Source of the DNA: an uncultured Roseateles sp.
GTDB lineage: Bacteria; Pseudomonadota; Gammaproteobacteria; Burkholderiales; Burkholderiaceae_C
DNA length: 64,000 nucleotides
Assembly (NCBI RefSeq): GCF_963422335.1
Contig: NZ_OY729424.1
Coordinates: forward strand, 3,968,001-4,032,000
Direction of reading: 5' to 3'
Positions within the stretch are counted from its first letter, which is position 1; every line of letters starts with the position of its first letter. The notes below the pieces were generated by a model. The model was not told where the DNA came from, searched no databases, and was given only the letters and a program-made list of their open reading frames with translations. The position numbers and the translations under genes were made by a program. Positions 1 through 9,018 of the stretch are shown in pieces.

Positions 1-165
1 ACCGGCTGGGCCCAGGTGCGCTACCAGTATGGTTCGACCGTGGAAGACTCGATCGAGAAGCTGCAATACGACCTGTACTATGTCAAGAATCACACGCTCT
101 TTCTCGATCTGGTGATCATGTTCGAAACGGTTGCCGTCGTACTGACCGGCAAAGGGGCACACTGA
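1..165 (+). CDS. XrtA-type polyprenyl glycosylphosphotransferase, 3' end
   Basis: Only the last 54 codons are in the window, open from base 1 to a TGA at 163-165. The peptide begins TGWAQVRYQYG and ends LTGKGAH. The GWAQ(V/I) segment followed by an EKLQYDLYYVKN stretch is typical of the cytoplasmic C-terminus of bacterial sugar transferases that move a sugar phosphate onto undecaprenyl phosphate. In XrtA/PEP-CTERM loci this family (TIGR03013-like) usually sits directly before prsK, as here. It would start synthesis of the lipid-linked repeat unit of the exopolysaccharide at the inner membrane. The family call rests on the tail and the context; the membrane segments and catalytic core lie upstream. 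Confidence 0.85.
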   Translation, partial: TGWAQVRYQYGSTVEDSIEKLQYDLYYVKNHTLFLDLVIMFETVAVVLTGKGAH

Positions 166-175
166 AGTCCTTGAG

Positions 176-192
176 TGCCGCGGGATGCGGCA
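176..192. repeat. Stem-loop between sugar transferase and prsK
   Basis: TGCCGC (176-181) and GCGGCA (187-192) form a perfect 6-bp stem with a 5-nt loop. No T-run follows on either strand, so this is not a classic intrinsic terminator. It could slow transcription or protect mRNA ends between the two genes. Confidence 0.4.
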
Positions 193-209
193 TTGAATTG
201 AGGATTTAC

Positions 210-242
210 ATGAGTCTGCTTCGTCTGCAGTATGGAAACTAG
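210..242 (+). other. Ten-codon ORF overlapping the prsK start
   Basis: An ATG at 210 with a GAGG sequence about 6 nt upstream opens a 10-codon frame that stops with TAG at 240-242, eight bases inside prsK (ATG at 232) in another frame. Its ribosome site is better than anything directly before the prsK ATG, so translation may be coupled through this short frame. It may also be chance; the peptide has no recognisable property. Confidence 0.3.
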
Positions 243-2343
243 CGCCATTGATCTGGCCGCATTTGGATATCTGCTGGCGGCGCTTGTCCATACCGCGTTC
301 GCTATCCGCCTGATTCAGGCCCGGGCCAACTGGATTGCCAGCAGTCCCGCGGCCCTGGCCTTTGCCGCGGGGATCGCTGCGGGTGCGGCGTGGGGTTGGA
401 CCGGCTTCGCGATGCAGTACTGGCAAGCCAGCTGGCTGGCCCAGGGCAATGTCGTTGCTGATCTGCTTCGCTATGCTTGTTGGTTCGCCTTTGTCCTGAA
501 CCTGTTGCGCCCACAGGGCCTGAAGGCCCCGAACTTGGGCATCCGATTGTTGTCGGCCGCGGCGGTACTGCTGTGCCTGCTCAGCATGGCCGTCCTGATT
601 GCCAACCAATGGGTTTGGCGGGGTGTCTGGCCGCTTGACCGGCTCAGCCTCTATTGCTCACTGTCGTTGCCGGTCTTCGGCCTGATCTTGGTGGAGCAGT
701 TGTTCCGTAACGTCTCCGATGACTCGCGCTGGAATGCCAAACCCGTCTGTTTTGGCTTGGGCCTGGCGTTCATTTTCGACTTGTACTTTTATTCGCAGGC
801 TGTGCTCTTCGGGCGTTATGACGACGATGCGATCAGCATCCGTGGCGGGATCCACGCCTTGTCGGTCCCCCTGCTTTATGTCGCATCGAAGCGCCATGTG
901 GACTGGATACTCAAGTTGCAGGTGTCTCGGAAAGCAGCTTTCCATTCCGCGACTTTGTTTCTGGCGGGGGTCTACCTGCTGTTTGTCTCAGGCATCGGCT
1001 ACTACGTGCGCTACACGGGCGGGGACTGGGGGCGAGCGCTGCAATTGGCGCTGCTGTTCATTGCCCTGGTCACGCTGTCCATCGTCATGTTTTCCGGTGC
1101 GATGCGGGCCAAGCTGCGGGTGTTCGTGGGCAAGCATTTCTTCAGCTACCGCTACGACTATCGTGAAGAATGGCTGCGCTTCACCTCTATGCTGTCGGTC
1201 AAGAGTTCGCCGCAGGAGATGGGGGGGCTGGTGGTGCGCGGCTTGGCCAATTTCGTTGAAAGCCCCGGTGGGTGCCTGTGGACCCGTGGCGCGTCGCCGG
1301 CAGAACTTGTGCAGTCGGCGCGCTGGAATCTGCCCGCAGCGCAGGATGTGGAGTCGACGCAGTCAGCCTTCATCCTGTTCCTGCAGAACAAGGAATGGAT
1401 CGTCGATCTGGATGAGTGTCGTGCTCAGCCGCAGCGCCATGCCGACTTGACCGTGCCAGACTGGCTTCTTTCTAACCCCCAGTACTGGCTGGTCGTGCCG
1501 TTGATCGTGGGCGACGAGTTGATCGGCCTGGCCGTGCTTGCAAAGGCCAGAACCTCGGTCGAAGTGAACTGGGAGGTTCGCGACCTGCTCAAAACTGCCA
1601 GCCGACAGGCCGCCAGCTATCTGGCGCAGATGCATGCCACCGAGGCCTTGCTGGAGGTGCGCAAGTTCGATGCCTTCAACCGCATGTCGGCCTTCGTGGT
1701 GCATGACCTGAAGAACATCGTGACGCAGTTGTCATTGATGATGAAGAATGCCAAACGGCTGCATGACAACCCTGAGTTTCAGCAGGACATGCTGGCCACC
1801 GTCGAAAACTCCCTGGAAAAAATGCGTCAGCTGATGCTTCAGCTGCGCGAGGGCGAGCGGCCACCGGGCGGCGTCAGCGGAGTGGATCTGCTGCCGATTG
1901 CTCACCGGCTCGAGAAGGTTGCTCACGGGCGGGGCAGGTCGCTGGAGTTGCAGGTGGCTGATCGCGTGGTGACGCGCGGTCATGATGAGCGGGTGGAGCG
2001 CGTGCTGGGCCATGTGGTCCAAAATGCGCTGGACGCTACCGCGCAGAATGACCGGGTCTGGTTGAAGCTTGAGCGCCGCAGTGGCCAGGCCCATATCGAG
2101 ATTGGCGACACCGGGCACGGCATGTCGCAAGAGTTCATCCGTGAACGGCTGTTCAAGCCGTTCCAGACCACCAAGGCCAATGGCATGGGCATCGGCGCCT
2201 ATGAAAGTTTCCAGTACCTGCGTGAACTCGGTGGCAGTATTTCGGTGGACAGTGAATTGAATCGTGGGACTGTTGTGACCATACTGCTGCCTCTCTTTGA
2301 AACCTCACAAAAATCCGACCTGAACATGCTGGGTGCAAAGTAA
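232..2343 (+). CDS. prsK: XrtA/PEP-CTERM system histidine kinase PrsK
   Basis: This 703-residue sensor kinase is the first gene of the PrsK-PrsR-PrsT set that accompanies exosortase A. Residues 1-290 hold about eight hydrophobic segments, a membrane sensor region without a large periplasmic domain. Residues about 320-460 resemble a GAF domain. The phosphoacceptor is H491 in the HDLKN box. The ATPase domain shows an N box (about 595-605, QNALDA), a GDTGHGM segment and a GMGIGAYE segment. It should autophosphorylate and pass phosphate to PrsR, whose gene starts 5 bp downstream. The stimulus is unknown. ATG 232 is chosen because the first hydrophobic segment follows at once and no in-frame start lies upstream in the intergenic gap; the ribosome site is weak (see the short ORF at 210). 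Confidence 0.93.
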   Translation: METSAIDLAAFGYLLAALVHTAFAIRLIQARANWIASSPAALAFAAGIAAGAAWGWTGFAMQYWQASWLAQGNVVADLLRYACWFAFVLNLLRPQGLKAPNLGIRLLSAAAVLLCLLSMAVLIANQWVWRGVWPLDRLSLYCSLSLPVFGLILVEQLFRNVSDDSRWNAKPVCFGLGLAFIFDLYFYSQAVLFGRYDDDAISIRGGIHALSVPLLYVASKRHVDWILKLQVSRKAAFHSATLFLAGVYLLFVSGIGYYVRYTGGDWGRALQLALLFIALVTLSIVMFSGAMRAKLRVFVGKHFFSYRYDYREEWLRFTSMLSVKSSPQEMGGLVVRGLANFVESPGGCLWTRGASPAELVQSARWNLPAAQDVESTQSAFILFLQNKEWIVDLDECRAQPQRHADLTVPDWLLSNPQYWLVVPLIVGDELIGLAVLAKARTSVEVNWEVRDLLKTASRQAASYLAQMHATEALLEVRKFDAFNRMSAFVVHDLKNIVTQLSLMMKNAKRLHDNPEFQQDMLATVENSLEKMRQLMLQLREGERPPGGVSGVDLLPIAHRLEKVAHGRGRSLELQVADRVVTRGHDERVERVLGHVVQNALDATAQNDRVWLKLERRSGQAHIEIGDTGHGMSQEFIRERLFKPFQTTKANGMGIGAYESFQYLRELGGSISVDSELNRGTVVTILLPLFETSQKSDLNMLGAK

Positions 2344-2348
2344 TAACA

Positions 2349-3710
2349 ATGGAAAAACTTCCTCAGCTGTTGATTGTCGAAGATGACTTGGCGCTGCAAA
2401 AGCAGATCAAGTGGTCGCTGGATCGCTTCGAATCGGTTACCGCCAATGATGCGGCCAGCGCGCTGATCCAGTTCAGAAGGCACACGCCGGCCGTGGTGAC
2501 CATGGATCTGGGCTTGCCGCCGGATCCGGATTCTGTGTCCGAAGGCTTCAGGTTGCTGCAAAGCATCTTGGACATAGACCCCAACGTCAAGGTGATCGTA
2601 TTGACGGGGCAGAACGACCAAGCCAACGCGCTGCGTGCCATCGCGCTCGGCGCCTATGATTTTTTCGCCAAGCCCTTTGATCCAGACCTGCTGGGCCTGA
2701 CCATCGACCGGGCGTTTCGGCTTTTTGAGCTTCAAAGCGAGAACCGGCGCCTGCAGGCCTTGCACCAGCCCGATGCGCTCTCCGGGCTGCTCACCAGGGA
2801 TGCGGACATGCTGCGCATTTGCCGCATCGTCGAGAAGGTTGCGCCCAGCAACGCCACGGTCATGCTGCTGGGGGAGAGCGGAACCGGCAAGGAGGTGCTG
2901 GCTCAAGGGTTGCACCAAGCCTCCAAACGCTCAGGCAAGTTTGTGGCCATCAATTGCGCGGCGATCCCCGAAAATCTGCTTGAAAGCGAATTGTTCGGCT
3001 ATGAGAAAGGCGCTTTCACCGGCGCAGCCAAAACCACGCTGGGCAAGATCGAAGTGGCCAACGGCGGCACCTTGATGCTCGATGAGATTGGCGATCTACC
3101 CCTATCGCTGCAATCGAAGCTGCTGCGGTTCTTGCAGGAGCGCACGATCGAACGTGTTGGCGGTCGCCAGGAGATCCCCATCGACGTGCGGGTGGTCTGC
3201 GCAACCCACCAGGACTTGAAGGGGCAGATCCAGGAGGGAAACTTCCGCGAGGACCTCTACTACCGCCTGGCCGAGATCGTGGTGGAGATACCGCCCTTGC
3301 GGGCGCGACGCGGTGACGCGGTGCTGCTGAGCCATGCTTTTCTCAAGCGCTTCGCCCAGGAGCAACACCGTGGCACGATGGTGATCAGCGAAGATGCGCT
3401 CACCGCCATCGAAGCCCACAGTTGGCCGGGCAATGTGCGTGAATTGCTGAACGCCATCAAACGCGCCAGTATCATGGCGGATGGTAATCGGGTCACTTGC
3501 GACGATATCGGACTGCCCAGTCCAATCCAGCAGTCTGACGATTCCGAAAAACCAGCATTTGACCTGCGCAGCGTGCGTGAAAAAGCGGAGCGCGAGGCCA
3601 TCGTCAGCGTGCTGGCGCGCACCAATGGCAATATTGCAAAAGCCTCCGAACTTCTTGGGGTCAGCCGCCCGACGCTTTATGACTTGATGAATCGCCTGGT
3701 GATAAAGTGA
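2349..3710 (+). CDS. prsR: PEP-CTERM-box response regulator PrsR (sigma-54 activator)
   Basis: A 453-residue NtrC-type activator. The receiver domain (1-125) has acidic ED at 11-12, phosphoacceptor D53 and K108. The AAA+ domain (about 145-380) has Walker A GESGTGKE (175-182), the sigma-54 contact loop GAFTGA (221-226), and Walker B LMLDEIGD (near 242-249). The C-terminus is a Fis-type helix-turn-helix (GNIAKASELLGVSRPTLYDLM). The intact GAFTGA loop means it should remodel sigma-54 holoenzyme. Related regulators control PEP-CTERM protein genes. Two copies of a 17-bp box upstream of sigma-54 elements in this window (8913 and 13891) are its likely binding sites. It lies 5 bp after prsK and 30 bp before prsT, so the three are probably co-transcribed. 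Confidence 0.95.
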   Translation: MEKLPQLLIVEDDLALQKQIKWSLDRFESVTANDAASALIQFRRHTPAVVTMDLGLPPDPDSVSEGFRLLQSILDIDPNVKVIVLTGQNDQANALRAIALGAYDFFAKPFDPDLLGLTIDRAFRLFELQSENRRLQALHQPDALSGLLTRDADMLRICRIVEKVAPSNATVMLLGESGTGKEVLAQGLHQASKRSGKFVAINCAAIPENLLESELFGYEKGAFTGAAKTTLGKIEVANGGTLMLDEIGDLPLSLQSKLLRFLQERTIERVGGRQEIPIDVRVVCATHQDLKGQIQEGNFREDLYYRLAEIVVEIPPLRARRGDAVLLSHAFLKRFAQEQHRGTMVISEDALTAIEAHSWPGNVRELLNAIKRASIMADGNRVTCDDIGLPSPIQQSDDSEKPAFDLRSVREKAEREAIVSVLARTNGNIAKASELLGVSRPTLYDLMNRLVIK

Positions 3711-3740
3711 ATCTCCAATTTCCTGGGAAATGGTAAATCC

Positions 3741-6515
3741 GTGAAGAATTCAAAGAAAAATAGCTGGGCGCTTTTCCTTGTGTTGATCGCTCTGGTTTTG
3801 CCGGGGTGCAGTCGCAACGATTCCGATGCCATGCTCGCGTCGGCGAAAGGCTATATTGCCAAGCAGGATTACAAGGCGGCGATCATTCAGTTGAAGAATG
3901 CGCTGCAAAAAAAGCCTGAATCCCCGGAGTTGAGGTTTCTGTTGGGCAAGACCTTGCTGGAATCCGGCGATGTGGTCTCGGCCGTCGTGGAGCTTCGCAA
4001 GGCGCAGGATCTGAAGTACGAGGACGACAAGGTGGTTCCTCTGCTGGCGCAGACCATGCTGATTCAGGGCCAGCAAGAAGCCTTGATTACCCAGTTCAGC
4101 ACCAAGGTTCTCAGTGAGCCAAAGGCGGTCGCCAACCTCAAGACGGCACTCGCGGCAGCCTATGCCTCGCAAGGCAAGTTCGCGCAGGCCGATGAAGCGC
4201 TGGCCGCCGCGTTGGCCGCTGCACCCGATGATTTGCAGGCCCGGCTGCTTCAGGTGCGTGTACTTGCCAGGAAGAACGACTTCGACGGAGCCGTGGCTTT
4301 GGTTGAGGCCATTCTCACCAAGAACCCGGAATCTGCCGATGCATGGCAGCTGAAAGGTGACTTTCTGCTGCATGTCAAAGCAGATTCAGATGGTGCATTG
4401 GATGCATACAAAAAAGCTCTGAGTTTGAATGCGGGAAATATTGGAGCGCATTCTGGTATCTTGAGTATATATATATCCAAGAAAGATATAAAGTCTGCAA
4501 AAACTCAGTTGGAGCAGTTCAGCAAGGCGTTGCCGGGTCATCCGCAACTGAGGTATTTTGATGCCTTGATTGCATATGAAGATCAGGACTTCAAGCGGGC
4601 CAAGGAGTTGGTCCAGCAACTGCTGAAATATTCACCTGACAATGCCAAGGTATTGCAACTGGCTGGCTTGTTGGAATTGCAGGCGCGCTCGTTGTTGCAG
4701 GCAGAAATATATTTGAACAAGGCTCTCCAAGCTGCGCCCGATCAGACCATGGCGCGTCGCTTGCTCGTGCAAACCTATCTTCGTTCGGGCCAGACGCCAA
4801 AGGCGCTCGCCACCATTCAGCCCTTGCTGGATGTGGGGCAGCCGACGGCTGAATCGCTGGCCCTGGCGGGTGAGGCCTATCTGCAAAGTGGTGACGGCAA
4901 GAAGGCAGACAGCTATTTCCTGCGGGCCTCGAAGCTGAATCCTGGGGATGCAAGGAGTCGAACGGCTTTGGCATTGTCCCAATTGGCCAAGGGCAACGCC
5001 GAGGCGGCGTTTGGCGAGCTTCAGCAACTGGCGTCGACCGACAAGGGCATCACGGCCGACATGGCGCTCATCAGCGCCCACCTGCGCCGCGGTGAACTCG
5101 GTGCGGCAATCAAGGCAGTTGACTCGCTGGAGGCCAAGCAGCCGGGCAAGGCGCTGGCCCCGGAACTCAGGGGGCGTTTGTATCTTGCGCAGAAAGACCT
5201 GGTCGCGGCGCGCAAGAACTTTGAGCGGGCACTTGAGCTTGAGCCAGGCTATTTTCCCGCAGTGGCCAATCTGGCCGCCCTTGATATGGCGGATAACAAG
5301 CCCGACGACGCCAAGAAACGCTTCGACAAAGTCCTGGCGACTGACCCGAAAAACGTTCAGGCCCTGGTCGCCGTGGCGAAGCTTCGGGCCAGAGCCGGGG
5401 CGAGCAAGGAAGAGGTCACGGAACTGCTGGTCAACGCCATCAAATTGAACCCGACAGAACCCGAACCTCGCCTGCTTCTGATCGAACACAAAATGAACAG
5501 CAATGAAGTCAAGCAGGCTTTGACGGCTGCCCAGGACGCGGTCAGTGCCTTGCCGCAAAACGCTGAAATTCTCGATGTGTTGGGCCAAGTTCAGCAGGCG
5601 TCTGGTGATGCCAACCAGGCGATCAGCACCTTTAACAAGGTCATCGCCATGACGCCTCAATCACCGCCAGCCTATATGCGCCTGGCCGGGGCACAGATGG
5701 CACAGAAAGACGCGGAAGGCGCCGCCCAAAGTTTGAAGCGCGCATTGGCGATCAAGTCGGACTATCTGCCGGCGCAACGCAGCCTCATTCAACTCGATAT
5801 GGCCGCTGGCCGGACCAAGGAAGCGCAAGCGGCCGCGCGAATGATCCAGCAGCAACGCTCCGGCGAGACGGTCGGTCAGCTCTATGCGGGCGATATCGAA
5901 GCTGCCATGAAAAACTGGGCTGAAGCTGCCACTTCGTACAAGGCGGCACTGGACAAGGGGGCTGGCTCTGAACTGGCCGCGAAGTACCACAATGTATTGC
6001 TGGCTTCCAAGAAGTCCAAGGAGGCAGAGAAGTTCGCCGCCGACTGGGTTCGAGGCCATCCGCAAGATGTGTCCTTTTTCTACTACCTGGGGGACTATGC
6101 GCTGGGCCAGGGCGACTATGCGACAGCTGAGTCGCAGTACCAGATCGTCAAGCGGCTCAAACCTGATCACGCCGTTGCGCTGAACAATCTTGCCTGGGTG
6201 CTGGCCAAACAGAAGAAGCCGGGTGCGCTGGCCTACGCCGAGCAGGCCAACAAGTTGCAGCCTGATCAGCCGGCCTTTCTCGATACCTTGGCGATGATTC
6301 TCAGTGAAGAGAATCAGCTGGACAAAGCCATTGAGGCACAGAAAAAAGCCGTTACGCTGCAACCCCAGAACAATGGCTACCACTTGAACTTGGCAAAGAT
6401 CTACATCAAGAGTGGGAAAAAACCCTTGGCGAAAGCTGAGCTCGAGCAGTTGCAGAGACTGGGCGAAGCATTCCCAGGGAAGGCGGAAGTCGAGCAATTG
6501 TTGAAGACTCTTTGA
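3741..6515 (+). CDS. prsT: XrtA/PEP-CTERM system TPR-repeat lipoprotein PrsT
   Basis: A 924-residue protein starting at a GTG preceded by TGGGAAA. The N-terminus is a lipoprotein signal: short basic region, hydrophobic run, and lipobox LPGC with the lipidated Cys at about residue 23. The rest is a near-continuous array of tetratricopeptide repeats (NAL..KP, W.LKGD, AL.L.P patterns every 34 residues), the length expected of the PrsT family. It is probably anchored facing the periplasm and acts as a scaffold for EPS or PEP-CTERM export; its exact role is not established. Codons about 4380-4760 are distinctly more AT-rich than the flanks (for instance an ATATATATAT run near 4465), which may mark local mosaicism. 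Confidence 0.93.
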   Translation: MKNSKKNSWALFLVLIALVLPGCSRNDSDAMLASAKGYIAKQDYKAAIIQLKNALQKKPESPELRFLLGKTLLESGDVVSAVVELRKAQDLKYEDDKVVPLLAQTMLIQGQQEALITQFSTKVLSEPKAVANLKTALAAAYASQGKFAQADEALAAALAAAPDDLQARLLQVRVLARKNDFDGAVALVEAILTKNPESADAWQLKGDFLLHVKADSDGALDAYKKALSLNAGNIGAHSGILSIYISKKDIKSAKTQLEQFSKALPGHPQLRYFDALIAYEDQDFKRAKELVQQLLKYSPDNAKVLQLAGLLELQARSLLQAEIYLNKALQAAPDQTMARRLLVQTYLRSGQTPKALATIQPLLDVGQPTAESLALAGEAYLQSGDGKKADSYFLRASKLNPGDARSRTALALSQLAKGNAEAAFGELQQLASTDKGITADMALISAHLRRGELGAAIKAVDSLEAKQPGKALAPELRGRLYLAQKDLVAARKNFERALELEPGYFPAVANLAALDMADNKPDDAKKRFDKVLATDPKNVQALVAVAKLRARAGASKEEVTELLVNAIKLNPTEPEPRLLLIEHKMNSNEVKQALTAAQDAVSALPQNAEILDVLGQVQQASGDANQAISTFNKVIAMTPQSPPAYMRLAGAQMAQKDAEGAAQSLKRALAIKSDYLPAQRSLIQLDMAAGRTKEAQAAARMIQQQRSGETVGQLYAGDIEAAMKNWAEAATSYKAALDKGAGSELAAKYHNVLLASKKSKEAEKFAADWVRGHPQDVSFFYYLGDYALGQGDYATAESQYQIVKRLKPDHAVALNNLAWVLAKQKKPGALAYAEQANKLQPDQPAFLDTLAMILSEENQLDKAIEAQKKAVTLQPQNNGYHLNLAKIYIKSGKKPLAKAELEQLQRLGEAFPGKAEVEQLLKTL

Positions 6516-6633
6516 CAGGGGGAGTCTCCGTTGGCTTTGGCCTGTTAGGCAGGAGTATGCTGCTGCGCTAACGCATGGCAGAGATGGTGGCTTGCGAGCT
6601 TGTGCTTGATGGCGGTGAGTCGGGAGTGGACGG

Positions 6634-6648
6634 TGTCAGGCCGTGACA
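6634..6648. repeat. TGTCA-N5-TGACA inverted repeat before acyltransferase
   Basis: A perfect 5+5 dyad, TGTCA GGCCG TGACA, overlaps the possible GTG start (6643) of the next gene. The same half-sites occur with 8-bp spacing at 15585-15602 before the EPS operon. It could be an operator. If it is regulatory, the ATG at 6667 is the more likely start. Short dyads arise by chance, so confidence is low. Confidence 0.3.
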
Positions 6649-6666
6649 ACATCGAAAGATCGGAGC

Positions 6667-7995
6667 ATGAAAAAGTCTTTGCGATCTGCCCTCAGGAAGC
6701 TGACGCATCAGGCTACTCGGCGTCTGTTCAGTTTTCTCCCGCGACCGGCTCGCTTTGCAGTGTTCCGGGCCATGGTCGACTGCGACCCAGCCCCGGATTC
6801 GCGGCTTGAACTGAAGATTGCCGACAGCAAGCAGGAACTGGAGCAGTGCTTTCGCATCCTGCACGATGCCTATGTGTCCAGCGGTTTCATGAAGCCCGAC
6901 CCTTCGGGCATGCGTGTGACCGCCTATCACGCGCTACCGACGACGACGACGCTGTGCGCCAAGTTCGATGGCGAGGTGGTCGGCACGATCTCTATCATCC
7001 GGGAGGGGGTGTTCGGCTTTCCTCTGCAATCCATCTTTGACCTGTCGCAGGTCAGGGCCAAGGAAGGCAATATCGCCGAGATATCGGCACTGGCCGTGCA
7101 TCCCAGCTTCAGAAAGACGGGAGGATCGATACTCTTTCCTCTGATGAAATTCATGTACGAGTATTGCACCGAGTTTTTCGATACTCGGCATCTGGTCATC
7201 GCCGTCAATCCGAACAAGATCGAGTTGTATGAGTCGCTGCTGTTTTTTGAGCGTCTGCAGGAAAATCTTGTCAGCAGCTATGACTTTGCGAATGGAGCGC
7301 CTGCGGTAGGCGCTACCTTGGATTTGCAGGCCGCGCCCAAGTTGTTCAAGTCGGTTTACGGCAAGCGACGCGACAAAAAAAATCTCTACAAGTATTTTGT
7401 GGAGACCAAGCTCAAGAATATTCGGGCGCCAATACGAAAGTACTTCACCACCAATGATCCGGTGATGAGTGTTGATGTGCTGGATCATTTTTTTAATCAA
7501 GTCCATTCCGGCTTCGATGCCCTGGATGATCGAAAAAAACTGCTGCTCAAGTCAATTTATAACTTGCCCGACTACCAGCATGTGTTGCCGGATATTTCCG
7601 ATGAGCTGGAGTCGAATCACCCTTTGCGTCAGCACCAGCGTTACTCGATAAAATGTCCTGGGCATATCGAGTTCAATCTCGACGGAGAACTGCAGCGCTT
7701 CGAATTCAATGTCATCGAGGTGTCGCTTTCCGGCTTTCAGGCGGAATGCCGATCGGATTTGCCTGCATCCTGTCAGGGCCAGGCCATCATCAACCTCGGC
7801 GAGAATGAGCGTTCCTTCGTCAAGGCCATGGTGGTGCGCCAGAAACGCTCGGAATTTGCCGGGTTCTATGGTTTTCACATCGATGAGTCGGATGCCGTCT
7901 GGGAGCGTTGTGTCAGCGCTTTGGAGCAAGGGCAGATTCACAGCGATCTGGGCGGGTTGGACGAAATTCCGAGTTTTGAGCGGGCCTCGGTCTGA
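6667..7995 (+). CDS. FeeM-like N-acyltransferase fused to PilZ domain
   Basis: About 442 residues from ATG 6667 (450 if the in-frame GTG at 6643 is used; both have poor ribosome sites). Residues about 55-240 (numbered from the GTG) form a GNAT-like fold of the FeeM N-acyl amino acid synthase type, with features such as HDAYV, PSGMR, YHALP and an EISALAVHPSFRKTG stretch where acyl donors bind. Such enzymes transfer a fatty acyl group from acyl-ACP to an amino acid or amine. After a helical linker, residues about 325-440 look like a PilZ c-di-GMP domain: RQHQR (329-333) fits RxxxR and EVSLSG (359-364) fits the (D/N)xSxxG motif with Glu in first position. Cyclic di-GMP may therefore control the enzyme. 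It lies about 150 bp after prsT and 67 bp before a secreted protease. Confidence 0.8.
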   Translation: MKKSLRSALRKLTHQATRRLFSFLPRPARFAVFRAMVDCDPAPDSRLELKIADSKQELEQCFRILHDAYVSSGFMKPDPSGMRVTAYHALPTTTTLCAKFDGEVVGTISIIREGVFGFPLQSIFDLSQVRAKEGNIAEISALAVHPSFRKTGGSILFPLMKFMYEYCTEFFDTRHLVIAVNPNKIELYESLLFFERLQENLVSSYDFANGAPAVGATLDLQAAPKLFKSVYGKRRDKKNLYKYFVETKLKNIRAPIRKYFTTNDPVMSVDVLDHFFNQVHSGFDALDDRKKLLLKSIYNLPDYQHVLPDISDELESNHPLRQHQRYSIKCPGHIEFNLDGELQRFEFNVIEVSLSGFQAECRSDLPASCQGQAIINLGENERSFVKAMVVRQKRSEFAGFYGFHIDESDAVWERCVSALEQGQIHSDLGGLDEIPSFERASV

Positions 7996-8062
7996 TGTCG
8001 CGCCTTTCCGTTCGGCCTGGGTGGCCGGTTCTGCAACTGCTGGTGAACCCTGGTCTCTCGTG

Positions 8063-8833
8063 ATGTCGAGCCGTTTGTACAGTTTCCTGGTGATCATTTG
8101 CCTGGGCGCCTGTGCGTCGTTGGCGCAAGCCGCGATGACGGAATTGATTGCGAACGTGAAGCCGTCCGTGCTGCCAGTGGGAACCTTCAACGCACTGGAC
8201 AATCCGCGCTTTGGATTTCGAGGCACAGGGTTTGTGGTGGGAGACGGCAATTTGCTCGTGACCAATGCCCATGTGTTGCCTGAGCCAACGGCGCAGGACT
8301 TGCAGCAAGCCATCAAACTCTCGGTTCAGGTCCGACGAGGCGCCGGTAGCGCAGAGTTGCGCCAGGCTGTGATAGTGAAAGTTGACAAATCCAGCGACTT
8401 GGCTCTTTTGCGGTTCGACGGAGCGCCTCTACCCGCCCTTCGCCTGGGTAGTTCCGATTCGCCCCGCGAGGGGCTGGACATTGCTTTCATCGGGTTTCCG
8501 ATTGGCGGGGCCCTGGGTTTTTCGCCGGTTACCCATCGCGGCATGATTTCATCGATCACGCCCATTGCACTGCCAAGTGGCAATTCCCAGCAGTTGAATG
8601 AACGCGCCATCAGGCGCCTTCGCGAGGGCAGTTTCAACATCCTGCAACTCGACGCAACGGCATATCCCGGCAACAGCGGGGGGCCTGTGTTCAGCGCAGA
8701 AACGGGTGAGGTTGTGGGGGTCATCAATATGGTCCTGATCAAGGGCAGCAAGGAAACCGCCTTGAGCCAACCCTCGGGCATCAGCTACGCCATTCCGGTG
8801 AGTTTCGTGCGTGAGCTTCTTGCCAGCCCCTGA
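8063..8833 (+). CDS. Secreted trypsin-like serine protease
   Basis: A 256-residue S1-type peptidase. Residues 1-23 are a Sec signal peptide ending AQA. The catalytic triad is visible: H70 in TNAHV, D112 in SSDLALL, S205 in PGNSGGPVF. No PDZ domain follows, so it is not a full DegP. It should act in the periplasm or outside the cell. ATG 8063 is chosen because it directly precedes the signal peptide; the same frame is open further upstream but overlaps the acyltransferase. Trypsin-like proteases recur next to EPS/PEP-CTERM loci, but the substrate is not evident. Confidence 0.85.
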   Translation: MSSRLYSFLVIICLGACASLAQAAMTELIANVKPSVLPVGTFNALDNPRFGFRGTGFVVGDGNLLVTNAHVLPEPTAQDLQQAIKLSVQVRRGAGSAELRQAVIVKVDKSSDLALLRFDGAPLPALRLGSSDSPREGLDIAFIGFPIGGALGFSPVTHRGMISSITPIALPSGNSQQLNERAIRRLREGSFNILQLDATAYPGNSGGPVFSAETGEVVGVINMVLIKGSKETALSQPSGISYAIPVSFVRELLASP

Positions 8834-8912
8834 TGAGGGCAGGCTCATGGAAAGAAGTCGGATTTGTGTGTTGTCCGCGGCAAAAATGCGGGCTGAGGGC
8901 AGGCAAAGCGCC

Positions 8913-8929
8913 TGTCGGAGGGCTTTACA
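8913..8929 (+). promoter_or_regulatory. Putative PrsR-binding PEP-CTERM box
   Basis: TGTCGGAGGGCTTTACA matches the box at 13891-13907 (TGTCGGCAAAATTTACA on the minus strand) at 12 of 12 outer positions, TGTCGG-N5-TTTACA. Its centre lies about 99 bp upstream of the GG of the sigma-54 element at 9019; the other copy is about 95 bp away from its own element, in the same orientation. This position suits an enhancer for an NtrC-type activator. Assignment to PrsR is inferred from context. Confidence 0.7.
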
Positions 8930-9018
8930 CTAACCCCCGGGTTGAGGGCTATGCTCGCGTGGTGCGCTGTGCAAAACTTCCAATCGATACAAGGGCTTAG
9001 GGCGATGGACCAGGGTCA

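Noticed and set aside
6577..6591. TGGTGGCTTGCGAGC as a sigma-54 element before the FeeM-PilZ gene
   Set aside because: Only the GG and GC dinucleotides fit; the surrounding consensus bases do not.
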